Part shown: positions 1 through 8,196 of the stretch, in pieces
Position numbering within the stretch: position 1 is the stretch's first letter
How the letters are laid out: every line of letters begins with the position of its first letter
Assembly: GCF_001043975.1 (NCBI RefSeq)
Contig: NZ_LABY01000080.1
Span: 1 to 46,373 of the forward strand
Direction of reading: 5' to 3'
Length of the DNA stretch: 46,373 nt
Source of the DNA: Methylobacterium variabile
GTDB taxonomy: Bacteria; Pseudomonadota; Alphaproteobacteria; Rhizobiales; Beijerinckiaceae
Notes under the pieces: generated by a model
Databases searched by the model: none
What the model was told of the DNA's origin: nothing
What the model saw: the letters and a program-made list of their open reading frames with translations, nothing else
Translations under genes and position numbers: made by a program

Positions 1-267
1 GATCTTCGCGGCGCACGTCGCGGCGAAGGGGCAGGTCTTGGTGTCGCGGCAGTCCGGGTTTGAGGGCTCGGGATCGCAACACGGCATGTCGTCGGGCATC
101 GGTGCGACGTTTGGCGTCGCGACGCGGTCCGGTTGGTTCGCCACGTCCCAGTGGACGGTCCCGCCCGGAAGGGCGCGCGCCTGCGCGGGGGCGACGGACG
201 CCCCTGCGACAAGGCCGAGCACGGCAAGAGCCGTGAGCAGGCGCGCTATGGCGGATCGGATCGACAT
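1..267 (-). CDS. Secreted Cys-rich protein, 3' end cut by the window edge
   Basis: The ATG at 267 follows a GGGAG ribosome site 5 bases upstream. About the first 30 residues form a Sec signal peptide ending near APAQA. The mature part is short, Pro- and Asp-rich, and has a Cys cluster (MPCCDPEPSNPDC, then DTKTCPFAATC) that would suit metal or thiol chemistry. The reading frame runs off the left edge, so the C-terminus is unknown. A candidate sigma-F-type promoter sits at 348-373. I do not recognise the family. A role in metal or oxidative stress is inferred from the copper genes nearby and from the promoter type. Confidence 0.6.
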   Translation of the reverse strand, partial: MSIRSAIARLLTALAVLGLVAGASVAPAQARALPGGTVHWDVANQPDRVATPNVAPMPDDMPCCDPEPSNPDCRDTKTCPFAATCAAKI

Positions 268-347
268 CCGCTCCCAGGATCCCACTGTTCGGGGGCTTTG
301 CCTAGCCCCGGACGCGCCGGGCTCGCGACAAGCCCGACGAATACAAG

Positions 348-373
348 TTCGCGGGCGCAGCCCCGCAAGTTAC
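348..373 (-). promoter_or_regulatory. Candidate ECF sigma (SigF-like) promoter
   Basis: Read on the minus strand, GTAACT is followed by 16 bases and CGAA. This matches the GTAACC-N16-CGAA consensus known for Caulobacter sigma-F promoters. It lies 80-105 bases upstream of the gene starting at 267. The same spacing recurs at 740-765 and, with CGGA, at 3699-3724, in a window that encodes an ECF sigma factor with NrsF. Confidence 0.5.
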
Positions 374-402
374 ATCCGTCACCGCGACCTGCACGACGGT
401 GA

Positions 403-687
403 TCAGAACGCGGGTCCGCCCGAAGTGGTGCCGAGGTTCTGGGCCGCGGTGGGGCGCTCGGGGAACTGGGCATTCCCGCGCGTGCTGCTCCTCAGGTCCC
501 GTCCTTGGGCATCGCGCCCCTCCCAAATGCGCCCGAGGCTCCCCGTCGCCTCGGGCGCGGCTCCCGTCGCGCCTTCCAGGACGCTCCAGCCCGCCAAAGG
601 AACGGCCTCGCCGGGCAGCCTCGGGTGCGCCCCAGCGCCGCCTGCCATGATGGTGGAGGCCACCAAGGTCGCAAGGATGTACTTCAT
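403..687 (-). CDS. Small secreted protein of unknown function
   Basis: The 94-residue product starts at the ATG at 687, which has GGAG six bases upstream. An in-frame ATG at 699 has no such site. Residues 1-20 form a signal peptide ending in GGAGAHP. The mature part is Gly-, Arg- and Ser-rich with no Cys or recognisable domain. A GTAACG-N16-CGAA element at 740-765 would start transcription about 40-50 bases upstream. Its neighbour at 1-267 is also exported and has the same promoter type, so the two probably belong to one sigma-factor regulon. No function can be assigned. Confidence 0.55.
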   Translation of the reverse strand: MKYILATLVASTIMAGGAGAHPRLPGEAVPLAGWSVLEGATGAAPEATGSLGRIWEGRDAQGRDLRSSTRGNAQFPERPTAAQNLGTTSGGPAF

Positions 688-739
688 CGTATGCTCCATC
701 GTCGTTCGCGTATGCCTTGACGGCGCCGCTACCGACGAC

Positions 740-765
740 TTCGGGACCCGCGGATGATGCGTTAC
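740..765 (-). promoter_or_regulatory. Candidate ECF sigma (SigF-like) promoter
   Basis: On the minus strand GTAACG is followed by exactly 16 bases and CGAA. It lies just upstream of the small secreted gene starting at 687, and is the second instance of this motif within 500 bases. Confidence 0.5.
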
Positions 766-936
766 AGAGGACCTGTGCGGGGACCCGCGTCCGCGGCGAA
801 CCAAGGCCTTGTGGAAGTCGAACCGGGCCTCGATTCCGACGTTGTCGGGTTCCCGGGTGTCGGGCATAATGCCCTCGCTCCGAAACACGCGTGGCTTCAG
901 AGGCATCCCGTGCGTCCCGAGGTGAACAGGGAAGTC

Positions 937-1302
937 GTGAACGATCGTGCCAAGCTGATGATCCATCGGCTCGTGGCGCGTCGGCTCGCGCACGATCCGG
1001 GCATCCTCGATAGCGCCAAGATGGCTGTCATGCGGCTTGAGGCGGCCTACCCCGAGCGCACCTTCGTATCCGAATGGCGCGAGATCCTCGGGCAGCCACC
1101 CGGGACGATCCGGCAACTCCTCACCCGACGGGACGAAGGCATGCAGCGGCTTCGGCTCTCCTCGCCGTTCCTGGAAGGAGAGGGTGTGTCGTTTGTGCGC
1201 GACCCAAACGTCCGAAAGCGGATTTGGCGCCTTGCACGCAAAGGGGCGGCCGCTCAACGGGCGACGCATGCCGGTCGCCAAGGCTTCTCCGCACCGACGT
1301 GA
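937..1302 (+). CDS. Conserved hypothetical protein coupled to a nucleotidyltransferase-like gene
   Basis: The likely start is the GTG at 937, with AGGGA four bases upstream; in-frame GTGs at 910 and 922 are alternatives. The 121-residue product is basic and helical, with a core reading VSEWREILGQPPGTIRQLL followed by a DEGMQRLRLSSPF segment. The stop overlaps the next gene's start as GTGA (1299-1302), so the two are translationally coupled. A small protein joined to a DUF6036-type nucleotidyltransferase suggests an antitoxin-toxin or AbiE-like pair. That is inference from context; I know no experimental role. Confidence 0.65.
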   Translation: MNDRAKLMIHRLVARRLAHDPGILDSAKMAVMRLEAAYPERTFVSEWREILGQPPGTIRQLLTRRDEGMQRLRLSSPFLEGEGVSFVRDPNVRKRIWRLARKGAAAQRATHAGRQGFSAPT

Positions 1303-2198
1303 AATGTCCCCTTGATATCAGGACAGTCGCGGACCTGGACCGCACCGCCCGTTCACTGGCGTTGCACTTCAAGACCCGCACCGTGGTGGTCGTCGGCAGC
1401 CAGGGCATCCTCGTGGGCTGGCCCGGCGCACCGGTCACGATGTGCATGTCGCCCGAGATCGATGCCTATCCTGCCAACGCTCGGGCCTGGGAGGCCGCCC
1501 AGGACGACGACCTCGCGGAGGCATCCGAGGAGATCTCCGTCTTCTTCGGCGAGGGCTCGCTCTTCCACACGGCGCACGGTTTCTACATCGACGGCGTCGA
1601 CGACCGCACCGCCCGCCTGCCGCCCTCGTGGCCCTCGCGCGCGGTGGTCCGGGAGGTGAGTGGCCACGGCACGGCGACCGTGACGGTGGTGGCTCCCGGG
1701 CCGGAGGACCTGATCGTTTCCAAGCTCGCTCGCCTCGCCGACAAGGACAGGGACTACATCGCGGCCTACCACCGGGCCCGGCCTCTCGACCTTGCCGTCA
1801 TCGAGGCCCGCATGGCGGAATGTGGGCTCGAGGAGCTTCCGGCACGGCGTGCGCTCGCCTTCCTCGCCGGCCTTCCCACGCCCCGCGAGAGCACGCCCGC
1901 CGGACCCGTGCGGACAGCGGCAGCCGTGCCGTCCCATCCCGCCGAGACGCACTGCGCCTTCCTCATGGACGAGGGGCGTTCGGTTTCGGTCCGCGCCTGG
2001 AACGAAGCGGCCGGGCTCTACGATGTCCTCGACAATCCTCTCGGCCCGGCCGTCGTTGCGCAGGACGGAACGAGCGCCTTCCTGATCGACGGGAAGGCGC
2101 TGCCCCGGGAGGTGTGGGACACACATCCGCGCGTCCGCGCCGCGCGACGAGGTGACCTCTCCGGGTACCCGCGACCGAACTGGGCACCCCCGGACTGA
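1299..2198 (+). CDS. DUF6036-type nucleotidyltransferase-like protein
   Basis: The GTG start at 1299 overlaps the upstream stop (GTGA). The 299-residue product opens with a region typical of DUF6036: a Val-rich strand with VVVVGSQGILVGWPG, then SPEIDAYP, then FHTAHGFYIDGVD, then GPEDLIVSKLARLADKDRDY. These correspond to the minimal nucleotidyltransferase fold also seen in AbiEii-like toxins. The last 100 residues are family-unspecific. A longer in-frame extension back to 1074 is low-complexity and overlaps the upstream gene, so I rejected it. With the coupled partner it may form a toxin-antitoxin pair. The substrate is unknown. Confidence 0.7.
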   Translation: MKCPLDIRTVADLDRTARSLALHFKTRTVVVVGSQGILVGWPGAPVTMCMSPEIDAYPANARAWEAAQDDDLAEASEEISVFFGEGSLFHTAHGFYIDGVDDRTARLPPSWPSRAVVREVSGHGTATVTVVAPGPEDLIVSKLARLADKDRDYIAAYHRARPLDLAVIEARMAECGLEELPARRALAFLAGLPTPRESTPAGPVRTAAAVPSHPAETHCAFLMDEGRSVSVRAWNEAAGLYDVLDNPLGPAVVAQDGTSAFLIDGKALPREVWDTHPRVRAARRGDLSGYPRPNWAPPD

Positions 2199-2264
2199 CC
2201 CGCATCCCTCGAAGACCGCGACGCGACTGAAGTGGTCCGGCCCCGAGCGGGCGGCTCAATCGCC

Positions 2265-2915
2265 TCACCAGCGCATCAGGCGAGGCCCGAGAAGCGCGCC
2301 CGCCAGCGTGCAAAGGGCGATCGTGCCGCCGTACCAAACCGCCACGAACGGTACGGTGTCGTCCATGCAGTGGATCGCGTAGCCCATCGCGCTCACGCCT
2401 CCCGACGCAAGCCCCACCAAGGCTCCGGCCCGGACGAGGTCCGTCGGTGCGCCAAACTTCCGGACTGCCCACGTCAGGGTCGCGAAGGGGACCACCGCAA
2501 TCGCCGGGATGGAGACGAGGCATTCGAGCCACATATGGCCGGTGAGCATGGTCCCCCAATGGGCCGGGGGCGCGCTGGCGAGACTGAAGGCAGCGAGGAC
2601 CATGACCGCCGCGAATGGCAGGGCCACAATCCCGAGGTTCACCCTCCTCTCGCCCCCGGGGCGAGCGATGCGGCCCAGGTAGCGCAAGGCCAGGCCTCCG
2701 ACGGCGAAGGCGAAGGCCAGCTTCGCCAGCAGGAAGGTGAGTGCCCGCCCTTCGCCCAAGTCCGACCGGACGCCCAACGCGAGGAGGGCCAGGCAAAGCA
2801 CCCCTGCAGCCCCGGCCGCGGCCCAAAGCGCGATCCGCCTCAGCAGGTTGGGGGACTTGGCAGGCTCGCTGGCGAAGCTCGCGCCAAGCAAGCCAATGAG
2901 TTCGTCGGTCTTCAT
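2265..2915 (-). CDS. nrsF: Membrane anti-sigma factor, NrsF/DUF1109 family
   Basis: The 216-residue product starts with MKTDELIGLLGAS, a typical DUF1109 N-terminus, followed by about six hydrophobic segments. Conserved family features are visible, including the PPAHWG stretch, HMWLECLVSIPAIAV and the late GYAIHCMDD motif with its Cys. In Caulobacter and Bradyrhizobium this family (NrsF/OsrA) holds an ECF sigma factor at the membrane and releases it under metal or oxidative stress; conserved Cys residues are thought to act in sensing. The start codon overlaps the sigma gene's stop as ATGA (2912-2915), so the two are co-translated. Confidence 0.85.
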   Translation of the reverse strand: MKTDELIGLLGASFASEPAKSPNLLRRIALWAAAGAAGVLCLALLALGVRSDLGEGRALTFLLAKLAFAFAVGGLALRYLGRIARPGGERRVNLGIVALPFAAVMVLAAFSLASAPPAHWGTMLTGHMWLECLVSIPAIAVVPFATLTWAVRKFGAPTDLVRAGALVGLASGGVSAMGYAIHCMDDTVPFVAVWYGGTIALCTLAGALLGPRLMRW

Positions 2916-3466
2916 TCCCGTCTGCCTCCTGCCAAGGCGGCCATCGCCTTCAATCCGCGGTGGACGCTGACCTTGATGGCCGATTCCGACATGCCGGAGC
3001 GCGTCGCTGCCTCGGCCACGCTCAAGCCTTCCACCTTCATGGCCCGGATCGCCTGTTGCATCTTGCCCGGAAGGCGACCAAGCAGGCGCTCGATGTCGAG
3101 CGTGCTCTCGACTGCGACGTGGTCGTCGCGCGCGACCAGTTCCCCCGCGTCCTCGACAGGCACGTCGGCGAGCGAAGCGCGCGTACGCCTCAAATGGTCG
3201 ATGAGTTTGTAGCGAGCGATGGCGTAAAGCCAGGGCGTGACCGGCTGGCCGACATCGTAGGTGTGCCGTCGGGTGTGAACCGCCATCAGCGTCTCCTGGA
3301 CGAGATCCTCCGCTTCCGGCGCTGCGCGTCCGGAGCGGGCGAGCTTGCCCTTGAAGTAGGCCCTCAGGTGCGGACCGAGCCGCTCCAGAAACGCCCGGTA
3401 ATCCGCCGCACTTCCGGCCAGGCCGGACGACAGCAATGCCCGCAACTCGTTTTCCTGACTGATCAA
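2912..3466 (-). CDS. sigF: ECF RNA polymerase sigma factor (SigF/EcfF-like)
   Basis: The product has a sigma-70 region 2 (AEDLVQETLMAVHTRRHTYD, then VTPWLYAIARYKLIDHLRR) and a region 4 (LPGKMQQAIRAMKVEGLSVAEAA with MSESAIKVSVHRGLKAM). I chose the TTG at 3466, preceded by GAGAGAGG, giving 184 residues, the normal ECF size. An ATG at 3568 would add 34 unsupported residues. It is coupled to NrsF, which should sequester it. A GTAACC-N16-CGGA box at 3699-3724 suggests autoregulation, and the boxes at 348 and 740 suggest nearby targets. The gene symbol is by analogy. Confidence 0.85.
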   Translation of the reverse strand: MISQENELRALLSSGLAGSAADYRAFLERLGPHLRAYFKGKLARSGRAAPEAEDLVQETLMAVHTRRHTYDVGQPVTPWLYAIARYKLIDHLRRTRASLADVPVEDAGELVARDDHVAVESTLDIERLLGRLPGKMQQAIRAMKVEGLSVAEAATRSGMSESAIKVSVHRGLKAMAALAGGRRE

Positions 3467-3698
3467 GAGGCCTCTCTCGGCCGACCCGCGGAAGTCGCGT
3501 CCGACCCGGCAATTGCACGTCACCGCGGCACGCGTCGCGTCCGATCCGAGCATGCAGCCCCAGGACAAGCGTCCAGCAGCCCGTGCAGCCTAGGGACGCC
3601 AGCGCCCTACCGACCTGGGACAGGCGGGGCGGCTGGACGACAACAGCAGTCGCGGTCGTCCGGCCGCCCATCTTGAACTGATTGCCCGCCAGGAGCAA

Positions 3699-3724
3699 TC
3701 CGTAGGAAACGGGCGACTGGTTAC
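3699..3724 (-). promoter_or_regulatory. Candidate autoregulatory sigma promoter abutting the IS
   Basis: On the minus strand GTAACC is followed by 16 bases and CGGA, one base off the CGAA seen at the two left-hand genes. It points towards the sigma gene. Its -35 box ends three bases from the left end of the ISL3 element (3727), so the insertion removed or replaced whatever lay upstream but left the core promoter intact. Confidence 0.4.
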
Positions 3725-3726
3725 AT

Positions 3727-5526
3727 GGGATTGCCCCGTTTCTGGTTCTTGCTCGTTTTACGTGGATTATGCGGCCAGAACCATGCGGCGCTTCAGGAGA
3801 TTGAGGCCTGCCCGTCCGTAGCACTGGCGCTTGATGAGCTTGAGCCGGTTGACCTGGCCTTCAGCCTGGCCGCTACTCCATGGCTCCATGAGAGCAGCCC
3901 GGACGGCAGCGATGTCCGCCTCCAATCCTGAGGCGAACGTCGCGATCGCAGGAGCCTCACAGGTTCGGGCCTTCGTGATCCAAGCCTCGATGTCTGCAGC
4001 GGCGTCCCGATCATCGGCCACGGGATTGCCCTTCCCGGCGGCGCGCACGAGTGCGGTGAAGCGGCGGGCCAGCCCCGTGACGGCCCGGGCGGTGTCGTCC
4101 TGCTCGACGCGGCTCACCACAGCCGCTTCGCTCTCATTCAACACCGAGGTCGGCTGCACGAGCAGCCACGCCAGCTGCCGTGCTGGCGGCAACAGGGTTT
4201 CCGATCCAGGCGGCTCCGAAGCGGAAGCCTTGGCACTGCGGGGCTTGCGGCCTGATCGGACCGGCCTCGTCCGGCGCTCGGCGACGAAGCGATGCACCTG
4301 CCGGCTCGTCCCCGGATAGCCCTGCTCCCGGATCTCGCGCCACAGGGCCATGGCGTTCTCGCTGCCCTCGTCGATCCGTCCCGCCAAGTATGCGACGTGC
4401 GGATCAAGCAGGCTCGGCCCGGCACCGTGAGGCAACCGCGCCGGGAACGTCTCGGCGCTGGCATACTTGCGCACCGTCGCACGAGCCAGCCCCAGGGCAC
4501 GGGCGATCGCGAGCAGGGGCTTTCCGGCGGCGTGCCGATGGCGGACCTCGTCGTAGACAACCTGCCATCGCATCCGGCTCTGTGCCGCCGCTTCCAACTC
4601 CGTCGTAGAGCGGGCAAAGGCGCGGTTGCGCCGGGCGGGACGAACGGTCGAGCCAGGGAGGAGCGGCAGGCTGCGCAACCGGGCATGGGCGCCGTGGAGC
4701 CAGCGTTCGACGGCCTGCCGCATGTTGGTGAGCAGGTGCCAGCGATCGGCGACCTGCTGCGCCTGGGGAGCGCCGAGGCTTGCGCCTCGGGCATACTCCG
4801 TCGAGCGATCCCAGGCGACGAGTGCGACGCTGGAGTGCCGTTCGAGCCAGCCGGCCACCGTGGGTGCCGTGCGATCCGGGAGGAGATCGACGACGCGGTG
4901 ACGGTCGAGGTCGACGACGATCGTGCCGTAACGGCTGCCCTTCCTGATCGCCCAGTCGTCGATACCGACCCGGATGGGAGCCGGCGTGTCGGGCATCGGC
5001 ATGCGGGTGACGAGCCGCAGCACGGTCGCGCGGCTTGCCGGCATGTGGAGGTGCGCGAGAAGACGCGCGCCGCCTGCCCCGCCGCAGGCGAGGCCGACCC
5101 TAGCCTGCGCCTCGCCAAGCCGCCGCGTGCGCCGGGCGTGCGGTGCGAGGAGGTCCGTAGGCGTCTTCGCGAAGATGCGGCGTCGGCAGGTCGGGTTGAG
5201 GCAGTAGAACCGCCGCACCTCGATGCGGAGCTTGGTCTGCGATGTTGACAGCGGCAGATCGGCGGGCTGGCGGTGATAGCGGCTATGGACGGACCGGCTC
5301 GCATGCCCGCACTCTGGGCAGCAGCCTGTGGCTGCGTCCAGTCGCACCGGGACGACGAGGTGATCGTGGTGTCGTTCGACGAGATGCGCAACGCGGCACT
5401 CGGGGATGGCGTAGGGAATGTTCATGCCTCCCACGATGGGGAGGGCGGATCAGACCATCATCGGCCCGAGGCGATCCACCGCCATCCACGCAAAGTGAGC
5501 AAGAACCACCGATCCGGGGCAATCCC
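3727..5526 (-). mobile_element. ISL3-family insertion sequence, about 1.8 kb
   Basis: The ends are imperfect inverted repeats of about 40 bases. The left end begins GGGATTGCCCCG and continues TGGTTCTTGCTC, a TTT tract and CGTGGAT; the reverse complement of the right end has the same blocks with a 2-base offset. One long transposase gene fills the element. The 8-base flanks (GGTTACAT on the left, ACCCGTAC on the right) are not duplicates, so either a later deletion altered one side or the true ends differ slightly. The element lies between the sigma promoter and a TnpB-like pseudogene. Confidence 0.85.
3767..5425 (-). CDS. ISL3-family transposase
   Basis: The 552-residue product starts at the ATG at 5425, preceded by GGGAGG; the GTG at 5434 is less likely. 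The N-terminus has a zinc-finger region (CCPECGHASRSVHSRYHR, then FYCLNPTCRRRIF). The DDE-type core follows: VGIDDWAIRKGSRYGTIVVD, then VADRWHLLTNMRQAVERW. It ends with the typical ISL3 signature EGQVNRLKLIKRQCYGRAG. A helix-turn-helix-like stretch (KPLLAIARALGLARATVRKY) lies in the middle. Length and motifs are complete, so the element could be active. Confidence 0.93.
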   Translation of the reverse strand: MNIPYAIPECRVAHLVERHHDHLVVPVRLDAATGCCPECGHASRSVHSRYHRQPADLPLSTSQTKLRIEVRRFYCLNPTCRRRIFAKTPTDLLAPHARRTRRLGEAQARVGLACGGAGGARLLAHLHMPASRATVLRLVTRMPMPDTPAPIRVGIDDWAIRKGSRYGTIVVDLDRHRVVDLLPDRTAPTVAGWLERHSSVALVAWDRSTEYARGASLGAPQAQQVADRWHLLTNMRQAVERWLHGAHARLRSLPLLPGSTVRPARRNRAFARSTTELEAAAQSRMRWQVVYDEVRHRHAAGKPLLAIARALGLARATVRKYASAETFPARLPHGAGPSLLDPHVAYLAGRIDEGSENAMALWREIREQGYPGTSRQVHRFVAERRTRPVRSGRKPRSAKASASEPPGSETLLPPARQLAWLLVQPTSVLNESEAAVVSRVEQDDTARAVTGLARRFTALVRAAGKGNPVADDRDAAADIEAWITKARTCEAPAIATFASGLEADIAAVRAALMEPWSSGQAEGQVNRLKLIKRQCYGRAGLNLLKRRMVLAA

Positions 5527-5529
5527 ACC

Positions 5530-6297
5530 CGTACCCGCCGTGCCGGGTCGGGCGCTCGGCATTCACCTCAACCTGGATTGGATCGGCTTGTCCGTCGTCG
5601 AGGTGGCGCCGGGTGCCGACCCAGCTGACCTGCGGGACGCCAAGTTCCTCTACCACCGGCTGGTCCGGCTCGCCGTGCCGCCGGAGGCCGGCGCCGAGCA
5701 GGTGCGCGAAACCCTGGCTGCGGCCGTGGGGCAGGCGCTGGCGCTCGCCCGCGTCTGGGGCTGCGGCGAGGCGGTTCTGGAGCGCGGCCTCTGCCACCTG
5801 CGCTCGGCCGGACGGAACAGGCGGCTCAACCGCCTGCCGAACCACTGGGCACCACGCGTATTCGGCGCCATGCTCAAGCGCCGCTGCGGCTTGGCCGGCA
5901 TTGCAGTGCGCCAAGTCTGGGACGGCTACTCCACCACCATTTGTAACATGACGCATCCGATGCCCGACGCCTACGCGTCGGCCGCCGAGGTCTGGCCGTG
6001 GCACACGGCATCAAGGAGTTTCTGCCGCTCTTCACGCACGAGGTCGTCTCCGGCCTATGGAAGGATCGGAACTGGCCCACGGCGGTGCTGCCGCGGCGTG
6101 CGGAAGGATGGGCGGACCTCCACCGGGCGATCAAAGCGGCGGCCCTTGGCGTCCGCCGCCCGCATCCGGAGCTTGCACCGGATCCCGGGCCCCCTGCAGG
6201 CTGCGAGGCAGGCAGGGTACGCGATGCGTCGTCTGGGTCTGCGCCATCGGCTGGGGCTTGTCGCCCGGCCGGTCGCGCGGCCCGGGACACGGCATGA
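5530..6297 (+). pseudogene. TnpB-like RuvC-fold protein, 5'-truncated and frameshifted
   Basis: Just inside the right end of the IS an open frame reads LGIHLNLDWIGLSVVEV, resembling the first RuvC Asp motif of TnpB-like proteins. It continues through RNRRLNRLPNHWAPRVFGAM and AGIAVRQVWDGYSTT to PDAYASAAEV, resembling the third RuvC Asp motif. Between about 5985 and 5998 the frame breaks; the sense continues one frame over as VAHGIKEFLPLFTHEVVSG. The N-terminal part is missing, presumably displaced by the IS. Family assignment rests on RuvC-like motifs only. It is almost certainly non-functional. Confidence 0.5.
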
Positions 6298-6435
6298 CAG
6301 TTCGGTGCAGGGTGCGGAACCGACACGCACTTCCACGCTGAAATTCGATTAGCCAAAAAATGCTCATATACCCCCGGATCGTATGCGGGGCTAGGCGCGT
6401 TCCTCAGTCCTCCGAGCGAAGATGGAGGTGAGGAG

Positions 6436-6678
6436 ATGTCGAGAATGTTGCAGATCGGTGTTCTCGTGCTCGCCGCGGCCGCGTTCGGGTCCGCGGCAGG
6501 TCCGGCGCGAGCGCTCGACGAAGTCGGAGCCGCTCATGCCGACCGCCATGGCGCGGAGCCCCACGAACACGTCATCGAGCACAGGAAGACGCTAGGTCAC
6601 CATGGCGAACCGGGCCATCGAGAGGAGCATCGCGAGGTCGTGTACGAGGGCGGCCATCACGGCGAAGAGCGTCACTGA
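6436..6678 (+). CDS. Small His-rich exported protein
   Basis: The 80-residue product has a very strong ribosome site (GGAGGTGAGGAG) directly before the ATG. Residues 1-26 form a signal peptide ending GPARA. The mature part is packed with His, Glu and Gly (HADRHGAEPHEHVIEHRKT, then GHHGEPGHREEH) and ends GGHHGEERH, as expected for a periplasmic metal buffer. It has no Cys. Upstream at about 6369-6394 a CCCCC/GGGG-rich stretch resembles a weak CsoR-type site, but I do not list it separately. Copper or nickel binding is inferred from composition and from the copper block downstream. Confidence 0.65.
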   Translation: MSRMLQIGVLVLAAAAFGSAAGPARALDEVGAAHADRHGAEPHEHVIEHRKTLGHHGEPGHREEHREVVYEGGHHGEERH

Positions 6679-6982
6679 CCCGGGAAGCGAAACCTAACTG
6701 ACCGCGATTTCGCCCCACGGTATGGGTCTTTCCCGGCGACGGGTACTCCGCCAAACACAGGCGAGATGTCCGTCGGCGGGTGCACCCCGCCCGGACCGGG
6801 CGGAGCGCGCTCGCCGGAAGCGCAGCGGTCCCATAGCATCGCCCCGGACCGCGGCTGCCTTGCGCGGGTGGTCAGCCAGGCACGCCGTCCGGCTGGGCAT
6901 CGGATGAGATCGGGCTCAGCAGGGACCCGGACCGTAGGAGTAAAGCGCGACGGAACGGCGAACCCGACCCATTCCAACCTAT

Positions 6983-7000
6983 TATACCCCAGTAGGGTAA
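6983..7000 (+). promoter_or_regulatory. Candidate CsoR-type operator
   Basis: TATACCCCAGTAGGGTAA is an imperfect dyad with the TACCC/GGGTA half-sites typical of CsoR/RcnR-family operators. It lies 19 bases upstream of the DUF305 gene, where a repressor would block transcription. A related dyad sits at 23630-23648 before rcnR. Confidence 0.4.
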
Positions 7001-7018
7001 GCGAAGAGAGAGGCTCGA

Positions 7019-7390
7019 ATGAAGGCTGTGAGTACTGCACTCCTTGCCATGGCAATCATGGCTTCCGGCGCAACTCCGTTGCTTGCCCAAGGCAGCCACG
7101 GCGCGTCCATGCCCGGTCTGGACATGAAGAACATGGGGCCTCTGCAGAAGGGCTCCATGGAGGCCATGGAAAAGATGAACAAGGCGATGATGCAGGGAAT
7201 GATGGATCCCGACCCCGATCTGGCTTGGATGAAGGGCATGGCGGCTCACCACCAGGGGGCGGTGGACATGTCCGAGGCCGCCATCAAGCACTCCAAGGAC
7301 GAGACGGTCGTGAAGGAAGCTCGGAAGACGAAGGACGAAAACGAGAAGAGTCTGCGCGAAATCCAGGCCAAAATCCGGAAGGATAAATAA
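7019..7390 (+). CDS. DUF305 periplasmic metal-binding protein
   Basis: The 123-residue product starts after a GAGAGAGG ribosome site. A signal peptide (about 1-24, ending PLLAQ) precedes a Met-rich stretch (MPGLDMKNMGPL, then MEKMNKAMMQGMMDPDPDL). The DUF305 core follows with the diagnostic WMKGMAAHHQGAVDMSEAAI and a charged helix. The His-His pair and surrounding Met residues are the presumed metal ligands; family members such as CopM bind copper in the periplasm. It stands alone with its own candidate CsoR-type operator, which suggests metal-inducible expression. Confidence 0.85.
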   Translation: MKAVSTALLAMAIMASGATPLLAQGSHGASMPGLDMKNMGPLQKGSMEAMEKMNKAMMQGMMDPDPDLAWMKGMAAHHQGAVDMSEAAIKHSKDETVVKEARKTKDENEKSLREIQAKIRKDK

Positions 7391-8196
7391 AATAGTCTAT
7401 CCTTCAATCGGCATCGGCCCAAAGACTAGTTGGGAAAATGCCCCGACTAGTGCAATAGCGTCAACGAAATCCACCGCGTGCGGCGCGACTTCTCGCGGGT
7501 TTGCGAACGGATGGAGGGTGAGCGTCTGTTGCGTTCGTTCGCGTCGGCGCGCAAGAATTAGCTGGCATCCGAGTACGTCCGGACCAGGTGGACCCGCCGA
7601 ACCGCTTCTACCTGCCACCGAAAGCAACCACGGACGCGGCAGAAGGTCGGGAGCGGCTGGGCGGCGTCACGGGGCGTTGCGAGTTGGGTTCGAACATGCC
7701 TCGGCCGTTCGGCCTGCTTCCCGCGGCTCCTTCGTGGCGCTCCATACAAGGAAGGGCCGCCTGTTGCCCTTGTATCCAGGCTCGCGTGCCTGATGCCGCG
7801 CTTGCTACGTCTTGAGCTTGGGCGGCACCGAGCTTCGTAGGCGGGTTCCCAGCAGACAACCCCCTTGCAATCGGCTTCAGGAAAGGGCGGCTTTCTGCCG
7901 GAGGTGTCGGCGCTCCATTGATCCGCCAACCTCCCTGGCACTCCGGTGGCACTCCGGCGAGATCCTTGCCGTTGCCAGCCGCCCAGGCCGCAGGCGCAAG
8001 CACTCGCGCGCGGCGTGAAATGGCCACGTCGCGGGTCGCCGAGAACCGCGTCAAGATAAAGCCCAGCCGAAGGCCGGACGTCTGTCGTCCGCCGCGCGAG
8101 TACGACCTGTGGCCGATTTCCAACAGCAACGCGGACCAATCCGAGCTCATCTTAAATTAAGGTGTTCGTGCGTTGCCGGTCCAGTCCATCCGTGCG
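7391..8196 (+). other. 806-base gap without a supported gene
   Basis: Both strands carry open frames of 70-190 codons here. None has a ribosome site, signal peptide, domain or composition I trust. The longest, on the minus strand (about 7608-8150), reads like out-of-frame high-GC sequence. I see no terminator with a U-run after the DUF305 gene, and no clear promoter for the gene at 8197. Confidence 0.4.

Noticed and set aside
403..1281. A 292-residue leftward protein containing the small secreted gene
   Set aside because: Only the last 94 residues have a signal peptide and ribosome site; the rest overlaps the rightward coupled gene at 937-1302.
3719..5534. An 8-base target-site duplication for the ISL3 element
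   Set aside because: The flanks GGTTACAT and ACCCGTAC do not match at the visible ends.
7608..8150. A 180-residue leftward frame
   Set aside because: No start signal, no domain, and a mixture of residues typical of non-coding GC-rich DNA. It cannot be excluded, but I cannot support it.
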